Program-made: the position numbers and the translations under genes | The notes under the pieces: model-generated | Told to the model about the DNA's origin: nothing | Database searches by the model: none | The model's input: only the letters and a program-made list of their open reading frames with translations | In this document: in pieces, positions 41,081-50,018 of the stretch | How the letters are laid out: every line of letters starts with the position of its first letter | How positions within the stretch are numbered: position 1 is the first letter of the stretch | Assembly (NCBI GenBank): GCA_002753185.1 | Contig: PDZX01000008.1 | Location: 26,491 to 90,490, forward strand | Direction of reading: 5' to 3' | From: Magnetococcales bacterium WMHbin3 | GTDB lineage: Bacteria > Pseudomonadota > Magnetococcia > Magnetococcales > Magnetaquicoccaceae | DNA length: 64,000 bases

Positions 41081-42190
41081 ATGACAAGGAGGTCTTCGAT
41101 CGGTGTCTGGTTCGCCGTGCTGCTCGCCCTGGCCGCGTGTTCGAAAAAGGAGGAGGCCGGGGCGGCGAAGAGCACGCCTCCGGTGACGGTCTCGGTGGCC
41201 GCCGTGGAACAGGTGGACCTGCCGGTGACCATTCAGGCCATGGGCAACGCGGTGAGCTGTCACTCGGTGGCGGTCAAGGCGCAGGTGGAAGGGACCCTGG
41301 CGCAGGCGCATGTCTCCGACGGGCAGGAGGTGACCAGGGGCGCGCCGCTCTTCGACCTGGACGACCGGATTCCCAAACAGCGCCTGATGCGCCTGAAGGC
41401 CGATCTGGAACGGGACCTGGCCCAGTTGGAAAACGCCCTGGGCAAGGAGCGGCGTCAGGCAGCGCTCAACAAGGAAAAATTCGGCTCGGAGGAGGCGCTG
41501 GCCGGTCTGACGGCGGCGCGACGGGCGCTCGAAGCCAGCGTGGCCGCCGATCGTGCCGCCATCGCCGAGGCGGAACTGACCCTTTCCTTCACCAGGATCG
41601 TTTCACCCATCGACGGCGTGGCCGGGCGCCTCCTCATCCATCCGGGCAACCTGGTGAAGGCCAACGACGCCAACCCCATGGTGGTGATCAACCAGGTGGA
41701 TCCCATCTGCATCGACTTCACGGTGGCCGAACATTTTTTCGCCACCTTGCGGGAACATCACGCCAAGTCGCCTCTGACCCTGCTCGTCCACCCCAACCGG
41801 GAGACGGCAAACCCCATCCCGGCCACGGTGATCGCACTGGAAAACAGCGTGGACCGGCAGTCGGCCAGCCTCACCCTGCGCGCCAGGGCGGCCAATGCCG
41901 CTCGACGCCTCTGGCCGGGGTTGTTCGTGAACCTCGTCCTGAAAGTGACCGATCGTCCGGGCGCCTTGACGATCCCGGCGCAGGCACTTCAGACCGGCTT
42001 GCGCGGGCCATTCGTCTACGTGGTCAAGGAGGATCTGAGCGTGGAATCCCGTCCGGTCACCCTGGCCTGGGAGGACAAGGAGCGGGCGGTGATCGACAGC
42101 GGCCTGCAAACTGGGGAAAAAGTGGTCACCGTGGGTCAATGGCGCCTCAAGCCAGGGGCCAAGGTGGAAATCGCCTCAAAGGGTGGTTGA
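41081..42190 (+). CDS. RND efflux membrane-fusion lipoprotein
   Basis: A 369-residue periplasmic adaptor. The signal ends with LAACS, giving a lipid-anchored Cys. It carries the barrel-sandwich (lipoyl-like) and alpha-hairpin parts: VKAQVEGTLAQAHVSDGQEV, then a long coiled coil (about 100-165), SFTRIVSPIDGVAGRLLIHPG and a beta-barrel region ending PFVYVVKEDLSVESRPV. GGGAGG precedes the ATG at 41081; the upstream frame belongs to the TolC shadow. It sits between the TolC-like and the RND gene (3-base gap). Sequence type resembles MdtA/AcrA-like adaptors. Confidence 0.92.
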   Translation: MTRRSSIGVWFAVLLALAACSKKEEAGAAKSTPPVTVSVAAVEQVDLPVTIQAMGNAVSCHSVAVKAQVEGTLAQAHVSDGQEVTRGAPLFDLDDRIPKQRLMRLKADLERDLAQLENALGKERRQAALNKEKFGSEEALAGLTAARRALEASVAADRAAIAEAELTLSFTRIVSPIDGVAGRLLIHPGNLVKANDANPMVVINQVDPICIDFTVAEHFFATLREHHAKSPLTLLVHPNRETANPIPATVIALENSVDRQSASLTLRARAANAARRLWPGLFVNLVLKVTDRPGALTIPAQALQTGLRGPFVYVVKEDLSVESRPVTLAWEDKERAVIDSGLQTGEKVVTVGQWRLKPGAKVEIASKGG

Positions 42191-42193
42191 CCC

Positions 42194-45100
42194 ATGAACG
42201 TCACCGCCTTTTTCGTCCATCGTCCGGTCACCACGGTCCTGACCATGGCGGGACTGTTCTTCATGGGGGTGCTGGCCTTTCTGGGCATGCCGGTTTCGGC
42301 GCTCCCCACCGTGGATTATCCCACCTTGCAGGTCTCCGCCTCCCTGACCGGCGCCTCCCCGGAGACCATGGCCAACTCCGTGGCCCTGCCTTTGGAGAAA
42401 GAATTCTCCACCATCGCCGGCGTGGAGAGCATGTCCTCCTCCAGCGGGCTGGGGACCACCCAGATCTCCCTCCAGTTCACCCTCGACCGTGACATCGACG
42501 CCGCTGCCCAGGACGTGCAGGCCGCCATCTCCGCCGCCCAGCGCCGTCTGCCGTCCAATATGACCATGCCACCCTACTACCGCAAGGTCAATCCGGCGGA
42601 TTTGCCGGTGTTTTATCTGGCCCTCACCTCGGACAGCCTGCCCCTCACCGAACTCTCCGATTTTGCCGACACCACCCTTTCGCAACGCATCTCCACCCTG
42701 CCGGGCGTGGCGCAGGTGAGCATCTACGGCCGCCAGGCCCCGGCCGTGCGCGTCAAGGTCGATCCACGGGCGCTGGCGGTCAACGGCCTCTCCCTGGAGG
42801 AGGTCGAGGAGGCCATCCAACGCAACAACCCCAACCTCCCCACCGGCTACCTGCTGAGCGGCGACCGCATGCTCTCCGTGGAAACCCCGGAGCGGCCACC
42901 ATCCGCCAAGGGCTACCGCTCCATCGTCATCGCCCAGCGCAATGGCAAGCCCTTGCGCCTGGACGAGATCGCCAGGGTGGTGGATGGACCGGAAAACGAA
43001 CTGATGGCCGCCTGGTATGGGGCCAGGCGTGGCGTGGTGCTGGCCATCCAGCGTCAGCCGGGGGCCAATACCATTGCCGTGACCGACGCCATCCGCGCCA
43101 TCGTGCCCGACATCCGCCAGCTCCTCCCGGCGGCCGCCGCTCTGGAGATCCTCTACGACCGCTCGCAAACCATTCGCGAATCGGTGCATGACGTGCAGCT
43201 CACCCTGCTGTTTTCCCTGTTGCTGGTCATCCTGGTGATCTATCTCTTCCTGGGCAACGCCTCCGCCACCCTCATTCCCAGCCTGGCCCTCCCCATCTCC
43301 CTGATCGGGGTGTTTCCCCTCATGCTTCAATTGAAGATGAGTATTAATATTATCTCTCTGATGGCCCTGACCCTGTCGGTAGGGTTTGTAGTGGACGATG
43401 CCATCGTCATGCTGGAAAACATCGCCCGCAACATGGAGGAGGGCAAGACCCCCTGGCGGGCCACCCTGGACGGTGGTCGGCAGATCGCCTTCACCATTGT
43501 CTCCATGACCATCTCTCTGGCGGCGGTGTTCATTCCGGTGCTCTTCATGGGCGGGATTCTGGGCCGTCTGTTGCACGAATTCGCCATTGCCATCATGGCC
43601 ACGGTGATCCTGTCCGGCGTGGTTTCTCTTTCCTTGACCCCGATGCTCTGTTCCCGGATTTTGCGTCCGCACGGCGTCGGCAGGCCCAATTGGCTGATCC
43701 GGGTCGCCGACCGGGGTTTTTCCGCCTTGCGCAACGGCTATGCCTTCACCCTGGATTGGTCCCTGCGCCATCGGCGGGTGGTTTTTTTGCTGTTTTTGTT
43801 CATGGGGGGGTGGGCGATCCAGATGGGGCGCGAGATGCCCATCGGCTTTCTGCCCAGCGAGGATACCGGTCAGCTCTTTTGCATGACCGAGGCCGAACAG
43901 GACATCGGCTTCGAGGCCATGGCCGAGCGGCAACGCCAGGTGGTGGAGATCATCGGTCAGGATCCTGGGGTATTGGTCACCATGTCCTTCATCGGCGGGG
44001 GCGCGGTGCAGTCCGCCCTCAACAATGGCCGCGTCTTCGTGCGCCTCAAGCCCATGGCCGAAAGGCCTCATGCCGATGAGATCGTCAAGCGCCTGCGGCC
44101 CAAGCTCGCCAAGATTCCTGGGATCAAGGCCTTCATTCAGAACCTGCCGGTGATTCGCATCGGCACCCAACTCACCAAGAGCCAGTATCAATACACCCTG
44201 CAAGGGACCGACACTACCGAGTTGTTCGCCTGGGCCGACAAGGTGGAGAAGGCATTGCGCGACCTGCCGGGTTTCCTGAACGTCACCAGCGACATGCAAC
44301 TGGCCAAGACCCAGGCCCTGGTTTCCATCGACCGCGACAAGGCCGCCACCCTGGGCATCACCCCGGAACGGCTGGAAAAGAGCCTCTACGCCGCCTACGG
44401 GCCAAAGCAGATTTCCACCATCTACGCTGCCAGCAACCAGTTTGCCCTGCTGTTGGAACTGGATGACCCTTTCCGCACCGATCCTTCCGTGCTCTCGCTG
44501 CTGAAGGTGCGTGGGGCCAACGATGCCCTGGTCCCGCTGAGCGCCGTGGCGAGCATTTCCCGCGCCGTGGGGCCGGCCACCATCACCCATCGGGGCCAGA
44601 TGCCCTCGGTCACACTCTCCTTTGACCTTGCGTCAGGCATGGCCCTCGGTCAGGCCATCGCATCCATCGACCAGGCCAGGGAGAAGATGGGCATGCCCCC
44701 CACCATCACCGCCAGCTATCAGGGCGCGGCGCAGGTGTTTCAGTCTTCCCTGGCCGGTCTGGGGTGGTTGTTGGGGCTGGCGGTCCTGGTGATTTATCTG
44801 GTGCTGGGCATGCTTTACGAAAGCTACATCCATCCCCTGACCATCCTCTCCGGCCTGCCCGCCGCCGGGCTGGGCGCGTTGATCACCTTGAAGATCTTCG
44901 GTCTCGATTTGAATCTGTACGGATTCGTGGGTCTGATCATGCTGATCGGCATCGTCAAGAAGAACGCCATCATGATGGTCGATTTCGCCATCGAGGCGCG
45001 CCGTGCCGGCGAAACCGATCCCCTGGTGGCCATCCGTCAGGCGTGCCTGGTCCGTTTTCGTCCCATCATGATGACCACGATGGCCGCCCTGATGGGCACG

Positions 45101-45283
45101 CTCCCCATCGCCCTGGGCCTGGGCGCCGGCGGCGAGGCCCGGCAACCCCTGGGGCTGGCCGTGGTAGGGGGGTTGCTCCTCTCCCAGTGGCTCACCCTTT
45201 ATATCACCCCGGTGATCTATCTCTACCTGGAAAAGGTGCGTCTGCGTGTCGATCCGTCGGAATCGGGCGCACGCGTTGCTTGA
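42194..45283 (+). CDS. RND multidrug efflux transporter, MdtB/MdtC type
   Basis: A 1029-residue inner-membrane RND transporter of usual length. FFVHRPVTTVLTMAGLFF starts TM1. LALPISLIGVFPLMLQLKMS and VGFVVDDAIVMLENIARNM (two Asp of the proton relay in TM4) identify it as an HAE1-type pump. Two large periplasmic loops follow each first helix. GLIMLIGIVKKNAIMMVDFA in the second half is the matching element. With the TolC-like and adaptor genes upstream it forms a complete tripartite drug or metabolite exporter; the substrate is unknown. It has no local regulator gene. Confidence 0.95.
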   Translation: MNVTAFFVHRPVTTVLTMAGLFFMGVLAFLGMPVSALPTVDYPTLQVSASLTGASPETMANSVALPLEKEFSTIAGVESMSSSSGLGTTQISLQFTLDRDIDAAAQDVQAAISAAQRRLPSNMTMPPYYRKVNPADLPVFYLALTSDSLPLTELSDFADTTLSQRISTLPGVAQVSIYGRQAPAVRVKVDPRALAVNGLSLEEVEEAIQRNNPNLPTGYLLSGDRMLSVETPERPPSAKGYRSIVIAQRNGKPLRLDEIARVVDGPENELMAAWYGARRGVVLAIQRQPGANTIAVTDAIRAIVPDIRQLLPAAAALEILYDRSQTIRESVHDVQLTLLFSLLLVILVIYLFLGNASATLIPSLALPISLIGVFPLMLQLKMSINIISLMALTLSVGFVVDDAIVMLENIARNMEEGKTPWRATLDGGRQIAFTIVSMTISLAAVFIPVLFMGGILGRLLHEFAIAIMATVILSGVVSLSLTPMLCSRILRPHGVGRPNWLIRVADRGFSALRNGYAFTLDWSLRHRRVVFLLFLFMGGWAIQMGREMPIGFLPSEDTGQLFCMTEAEQDIGFEAMAERQRQVVEIIGQDPGVLVTMSFIGGGAVQSALNNGRVFVRLKPMAERPHADEIVKRLRPKLAKIPGIKAFIQNLPVIRIGTQLTKSQYQYTLQGTDTTELFAWADKVEKALRDLPGFLNVTSDMQLAKTQALVSIDRDKAATLGITPERLEKSLYAAYGPKQISTIYAASNQFALLLELDDPFRTDPSVLSLLKVRGANDALVPLSAVASISRAVGPATITHRGQMPSVTLSFDLASGMALGQAIASIDQAREKMGMPPTITASYQGAAQVFQSSLAGLGWLLGLAVLVIYLVLGMLYESYIHPLTILSGLPAAGLGALITLKIFGLDLNLYGFVGLIMLIGIVKKNAIMMVDFAIEARRAGETDPLVAIRQACLVRFRPIMMTTMAALMGTLPIALGLGAGGEARQPLGLAVVGGLLLSQWLTLYITPVIYLYLEKVRLRVDPSESGARVA

Positions 45284-45307
45284 TGGCTGTTTTGTGCCGA
45301 CATGGGC

Positions 45308-45336
45308 TTGACACGAAAAAAATCAGGCGCTAGCCT
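45308..45336 (+). promoter_or_regulatory. Possible sigma-70 promoter of the KGGVGR cassette
   Basis: TTGACA at 45308-45313, a 17-base spacer with an A-rich tract and TAGCCT at 45331-45336 sit 38 bases ahead of the first cassette ATG. The -35 and spacing are ideal, the -10 is weak. Confidence 0.4.
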
Positions 45337-45374
45337 CGATTTTGTATGTATCAACTTCAACAAAGGCCATCACC

Positions 45375-46319
45375 ATGAGTCTCGCGCCGCTGATCCAGGA
45401 TTGGTGGGGTTCGAGTAGCGACCCGTTGAAATTTCTGGCCCGCAATTTTTTGTTGGATGTGGATGATCCAACGATAAGAAAGCGGCATCCCAGTCGCAGA
45501 TCCCATGGCAAGCGATTGCAACCATCGGATGTGGCGGCTTTGAGCCATGAGGTGAACGCGCTCAGGAATGAAGCTTGGTATGCGGGTAAGCGCCTTTGGG
45601 AACCTAAAGCGATAGAAAGATGTTTTGATGTGCTAACTCTCTCATTTGATAATTATAATCATTCAAGAATGAGTGCGCGGTCCAGTAGCTTCCCACATGA
45701 CACGGATCTGGTGCATGTGGCCCGTTATATCCCCTTGAGAAATTTTTGCATGTTTTGGTTGAGAAAGCCGATAATCCCCCATGATTTTCCAACCGCATGG
45801 CCAAAAATCAGCACAGAGTTAAACTTGTTCCCAGGAGGTGGAACCAATCTTGCAACAACCAGTCCGGATTTTTGGAATCCCCATGCGATGCTCGGCATTG
45901 GGACAGTTTGTTGGGTGACGCCACGGGATCCCGCCCACGGTTTTCCCCATCAGGACCCTGCCATTGCCGGCTTGTCCCCGTCTCAAAAGGCGGAAGCGGT
46001 GATACGGCGACTCGCTTTGCCCGGATTCGACACTCCGGAAAAACGGCTGGACGCGATGGGTTTGATTGTGGCCATTTATCCAATTTCCAAACAACTTTTG
46101 CGAACGCCGGATATCCTGGATGCCGGGAGTACCTGGTATTTTTTCCCCGGTGAGAGTGGCCAACCGAATGGTCGGACAGTACCACTGGATGGCTCCTGCA
46201 ATCCGTCCTGGATCCATCAGTCTGGCGGATATATGGAATATGTTCATCCTGTTCTGGCGTTGAAGACGCTCGACATCCACCTGGAATTGGTGGGGCAATT
46301 TGACGAGGCACTGACCTGA
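45375..46319 (+). CDS. Unknown protein, first gene of KGGVGR cassette
   Basis: A 314-residue protein that I cannot place in any family. It begins MSLAPLIQDWWGSSSDPLKF and contains an Arg/Lys/His-rich segment (RKRHPSRRSHGKRLQ) and a middle part with many Trp, Phe and Pro. No transmembrane helix is clear. The ATG at 45375 is preferred over one at 45342 because AAAGG lies 8 bases in front of it. Its stop overlaps the ATG of the second gene (TGATG). In KGGVGR-ATPase systems of other bacteria a variable first gene is common and could be an effector or sensor, but this is an inference from position only. Confidence 0.75.
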   Translation: MSLAPLIQDWWGSSSDPLKFLARNFLLDVDDPTIRKRHPSRRSHGKRLQPSDVAALSHEVNALRNEAWYAGKRLWEPKAIERCFDVLTLSFDNYNHSRMSARSSSFPHDTDLVHVARYIPLRNFCMFWLRKPIIPHDFPTAWPKISTELNLFPGGGTNLATTSPDFWNPHAMLGIGTVCWVTPRDPAHGFPHQDPAIAGLSPSQKAEAVIRRLALPGFDTPEKRLDAMGLIVAIYPISKQLLRTPDILDAGSTWYFFPGESGQPNGRTVPLDGSCNPSWIHQSGGYMEYVHPVLALKTLDIHLELVGQFDEALT

Positions 46320-47470
46320 TGGCACGCAGACCGAGGTTCGCGCGGGATTCAAACAGCCCGGATGTGCTGAATAAAACCTTCATAGAGCGGGTCGCTTTTT
46401 TCCTTGAGACCGGGAAGCAGGCGGAACTGATCTCGGCGATGCAATTGCGTTGGGTGAGGGAGGATGGGCCTCCTTTAATTAGCGACTATTCGCTTAATGA
46501 TATCTACGGACAGCTTGGGCCTGCCTTGCTGCCACGGCTTGCGGAACCGTTACTGAAGATACTGGACGCGATGCGCGCGAAATCGCCTCGCGACATGAAC
46601 GAAAGGGAACGTCTCCATTGGCTGGGCGCCTTGGAACTGGCCATGAGGGTGGCATGGCAGGACAAAACGGTGATACAGGGCGGATTTGTTGATCTGCTGA
46701 ATGAGTGGCTGCAACGCGCCATTCGTCCGGTGGGGTACGCCCAATTTGTCCCCCGCGATTTGACGGCAAGCAGAAAATATGGTCTGGTGGAATCGGATCC
46801 TCTGGTGGCCATTCTGCGGCTGGCAAGCCAGGTGATCCCCTTCGACGAGACTGGTATCGCTCTTTGGAAGCGGGTAAGCCGTGCGCCCGACAATCCGGAG
46901 GCAAGGCGATTGGCGGCATCACGATTGTGGGAAATCGCCCTGTGGAGTGCTGCTTCCGCTCCGGAGTGGCTGGGCAAGCAGCTTTGGACATTGCACCAAT
47001 GGCTGGAGAGTGTCGATGAGGCAGTGGGCAACATTGCCAGATTCATCGCATTGCTGGATTGGAGTCTGTCCGGGGAGCAAGTTGCCAAAATCCTTTTGCA
47101 TGCCGAACTGCCCCCTGATATCCCGGCCAACAACCGCGAACGTTTCTGCGACCGTGTGGACTACTATGGACGGAAACTTTCCAACGTATCGCGTCATCTG
47201 GATGGATTGCGATTGGAGAAGCAGGCCTGTAGATGGAGTGATTTATCCATCGCTTTACGCGAGGTGGAAAAACCGGCAGGGCAGTCTATTTGCAAAAAAA
47301 TAATTTTACAAATGCTTCCAGACGGCCAATCAACCAGGTTGCCGATCTGTTGGCTTGCTGTAGATAGGGGGGGTACCGATGCGCACCATTGCATTTTTCA
47401 GCTTCAAAGGTGGGGTGGGCAGAACGAATCTGCTGCTCAACGTTGCCTATGCCCTGGCCAAGGCGAATAA
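46319..47470 (+). CDS. Unknown helical protein, second gene of KGGVGR cassette (3' end uncertain)
   Basis: A 383-residue mostly helical protein with many Trp, Leu and Arg (LHWLGALELAMRVAWQDK; ARFIALLDWSLSGEQVAK). No known domain is recognised. The ATG overlaps the previous stop. The annotated frame ends 92 bases inside the third gene, which is an unusually long overlap. A run of seven A at 47294-47300 offers an explanation: a -1 shift there continues NNFTNASRRPINQVADLLACCR to a stop at 47365, 11 bases before the ATPase ATG. It may be a sequencing error, a real mutation or programmed slippage (see findings). Confidence 0.7.
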   Translation: MARRPRFARDSNSPDVLNKTFIERVAFFLETGKQAELISAMQLRWVREDGPPLISDYSLNDIYGQLGPALLPRLAEPLLKILDAMRAKSPRDMNERERLHWLGALELAMRVAWQDKTVIQGGFVDLLNEWLQRAIRPVGYAQFVPRDLTASRKYGLVESDPLVAILRLASQVIPFDETGIALWKRVSRAPDNPEARRLAASRLWEIALWSAASAPEWLGKQLWTLHQWLESVDEAVGNIARFIALLDWSLSGEQVAKILLHAELPPDIPANNRERFCDRVDYYGRKLSNVSRHLDGLRLEKQACRWSDLSIALREVEKPAGQSICKKIILQMLPDGQSTRLPICWLAVDRGGTDAHHCIFQLQRWGGQNESAAQRCLCPGQGE

Positions 47471-49625
47471 ATTCGTGGTGATTGCCGACTGGGACATTCA
47501 TGCTCCGGGTTTGTCGTGCATGCCTGAATTGTCCGTGCCCTTGCGACATCCGGCGGGCGCTGCGGTTAGTGAGAAAACTCATATTATTCGGGCTGGGGTG
47601 GTGAATTATCTGCAAGATATGCTCTTGATCAGCAAAAGAGGGACCAAGCGTGTCATCATGCCGGAAAGCCTGGCCCGACCCACCCATCTGGGTCAGGATG
47701 CGCGCCGGAACGATTTTGGCTTTCGGGGGGACATCTGGTTCATCCCGGCTGGTCCCTTCGATCCGGCGCAACCGGGGGGGGAATACAACGACATTTTGCA
47801 GACCATTCAAAAAAAAGCGATGCCCATGTGGACCCCCGCCTCGCTCAAAAAATTGGGAGCCGAGGGACTGGGGCTGCCACACGTGGGCAGTTACTTCTGC
47901 AGCCGGTTGGAATTATTGAAACATCCCGGTTATGGAGAGGCACGGGACACGCTTCGTGACCGTGCTCCCGACTATCTGTTGCTGGATGCCCGCACCGGCA
48001 TGACCGAAATCCAGGACATGATTCTGCACTCCTCGCGGGTGAATCGCATCGTCCTGGTGACCGGATTGAATGACCAGAACCTGGCCGGTCTGGAAATCAC
48101 GATTCGCGCCTTGCAGGAAAGAGAGCGTGTCCGCATCGGGGAATTTCGCAGCAAGGTGATGATCGCGGTATCCCCCATGCCCGCCGGTGAGGAAGCCTTG
48201 AAAAAGCAGCGTCTCGATCGTCTTGACGCGCTGCTGCGCTCCCTGGCCAGACAGACGCCTGTCAGCCTGGAAGAAGAGCCGATGCCGGAAATATTCACCA
48301 TCCCGTATCACCCCCACATCGCCTTGAGTGAAAGCCTGATGATACGCGAGTTCCCGGACAGCGATCCGGCCATCTCCATCCAGGCTATCGTCAACGCATT
48401 GCAACCAGGGGAGATCGTCGGAGAGGAAGAGCGGAAACGGCTGTTTCTGGAGAAACTGGTGCGGTCGGGCATGGACGACTTGCCCCTGGTGGAAAAGCAG
48501 TTGGAACCAGGCAATGCCAACAAGCCCATGTTCCCCTTGCATCCCTGGGCGCAACCGCCGGTCTGGAACTGGCCGGACCCTGCCGTTACCCCCCTGGAAT
48601 TCGCGCCCCTGCTGCCCGCCGAACATCATAACCTGCTCAACGGTTTATCCCGTTCCCTCTTCTTGAGTCGTGAGGATCAGGAGAAATTATTAGACAAACT
48701 TGGCGACTATTCAGACTATCAGTTTACGGTGCTTGGCAACATTTTCCGTGATGAACTGATAAGGTTCAATGGATTGGATCAGGATTATTGGCAAAATCTG
48801 CTCGAATTGGGAGTGAATCAGTGGGCGATTTGGCTCGATCTGTGGTGTTCACGACGTGGTATTGAAAAAAAGGCCATTCTTCGGGCTGTAGTATCTGGCG
48901 AGCGGGATTTTTATCTGGCCAGTTGGGCGAAGATCGGTTATTTTTGGTTTGGACTGGCGACTCTTTTGAGCAATGAAAAAGAATGGGAGTTGGCCGCATC
49001 GGCCTATCGCCGCGCCATAGAGATTAATCAGAATGACGCATACCCATGGAATAATCTGGGCTTTCTTCTCCATGTGCATCTTGGACGATTTCAGGAAGCC
49101 GAAGCGGCCTATCGCCGCGCCATAGAGATCGATCAAAATTTCGCATTCCCATGGCACAATCTGGGCAATCTGTTCTTGCACCAACAGAGATTCGCCGATG
49201 CATCGGTAGCCTATGCCAAGGCGATGGAAGTGGATCAGGCAGAGCCTCATTACCCCCACTGCGCAGCAGGGGTAGCACTGTTAATTGAAGATTGGGATCA
49301 AGCGGCTGCCCTCCTGGAGCGGGCCGCTCCCCTGTGCGTGGACAAGACAGCATCACAGCAGAATCATGCCATGTTGATGCTGGCCTTTGGCTTGACCAAA
49401 CCGGACCAGGAATTGACAAAAAAAGCAGTGCAAAAACTCTCGCAGTGGTATGATGCCAATCGACCGCCCTCCACCTGGAATTACGACGACATCATGCCCG
49501 CCATCAAGCGTGCCCCTCCGGAAGCTCAAGCCCTGTTCATGGCCTGGGTGGACAAAATCAAGCAGCGGGACGGGGCCGATGTCGTCGCAGCCTTTGAGAT
49601 CTATTTTGCCAGTTTGACGCGGTAA
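47379..49625 (+). CDS. KGGVGR-variant ParA-like ATPase with TPR domain
   Basis: A 748-residue protein. Residues 8-18 read FSFKGGVGRTN: the MinD/ParA-like P-loop with Arg replacing the Walker A lysine that normally precedes Thr, while the extra signature lysine stays. ADWDIHAPGLS follows in the switch I region, and YLLLDARTGMTE and IVLVTGLNDQN fit switch II and the base-binding strand. Residues from about 530 carry TPR units (EKEWELAASAYRRAIEINQN, GRFQEAEAAYRRAIEIDQN, QRFADASVAYAKAMEVDQA). A GGGGGG ribosome binding site precedes the ATG. KGGVGR ATPases are linked to conflict-type systems in the literature; the link here is by motif and gene arrangement. Confidence 0.85.
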   Translation: MRTIAFFSFKGGVGRTNLLLNVAYALAKANKFVVIADWDIHAPGLSCMPELSVPLRHPAGAAVSEKTHIIRAGVVNYLQDMLLISKRGTKRVIMPESLARPTHLGQDARRNDFGFRGDIWFIPAGPFDPAQPGGEYNDILQTIQKKAMPMWTPASLKKLGAEGLGLPHVGSYFCSRLELLKHPGYGEARDTLRDRAPDYLLLDARTGMTEIQDMILHSSRVNRIVLVTGLNDQNLAGLEITIRALQERERVRIGEFRSKVMIAVSPMPAGEEALKKQRLDRLDALLRSLARQTPVSLEEEPMPEIFTIPYHPHIALSESLMIREFPDSDPAISIQAIVNALQPGEIVGEEERKRLFLEKLVRSGMDDLPLVEKQLEPGNANKPMFPLHPWAQPPVWNWPDPAVTPLEFAPLLPAEHHNLLNGLSRSLFLSREDQEKLLDKLGDYSDYQFTVLGNIFRDELIRFNGLDQDYWQNLLELGVNQWAIWLDLWCSRRGIEKKAILRAVVSGERDFYLASWAKIGYFWFGLATLLSNEKEWELAASAYRRAIEINQNDAYPWNNLGFLLHVHLGRFQEAEAAYRRAIEIDQNFAFPWHNLGNLFLHQQRFADASVAYAKAMEVDQAEPHYPHCAAGVALLIEDWDQAAALLERAAPLCVDKTASQQNHAMLMLAFGLTKPDQELTKKAVQKLSQWYDANRPPSTWNYDDIMPAIKRAPPEAQALFMAWVDKIKQRDGADVVAAFEIYFASLTR

Positions 49626-49763
49626 CCGGATACCCCGGCAATATTCCCCCGTTCCTTCGCAATCCGGCGATCGCGGCATGTGAAGGAGACTTTATTTGGC
49701 ATTGGGTTCGTGTTAAAGTGTCTCTCGATCGGGGATCCTTCTTGCGTCGAATACGAGTCGCCC

Positions 49764-50018
49764 ATGGACATGCAAGCCACCAGAGAATCGCTTCTAGCTT
49801 TCTTGAGCACTATCAAACGTCCGGATCTGCCCATGGAGCGCCTGCACGATAACGACGGACTGGTCAAGTCGGGTCTCATCGATTCGCTCTCCATGCTGGA
49901 GATCATCGCCTTCCTCGAATCCCGCTTCCGCATCGACTTCTCCGAAACCGGCGTCGATCCGACCGAACTGGAATCCGTACACAATATCCTGGAATTGATC
50001 GAGAAACGCGCCCAATGA
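49764..50018 (+). CDS. Acyl carrier protein-like protein
   Basis: An 84-residue carrier protein. The 4'-phosphopantetheine attachment site is Ser41 in SGLIDSLSML, with the usual following helix MLEIIAFLESRF. A stronger charge pattern than in FabC-type ACP and the neighbouring MBOAT-like gene suggest a specialised carrier such as those used with DltB/AlgI-like acyltransferases. The ATG at 49764 is chosen; the longer frame from 49680 has no supporting signal. It overlaps the next gene by four bases (ATGA), so both are translated together. Confidence 0.85.
   Translation: MDMQATRESLLAFLSTIKRPDLPMERLHDNDGLVKSGLIDSLSMLEIIAFLESRFRIDFSETGVDPTELESVHNILELIEKRAQ

Noticed and set aside
42176-44590. 804-residue minus-strand ORF
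   Set aside because: Antisense shadow of the RND transporter gene, which has clear motifs and start signals.
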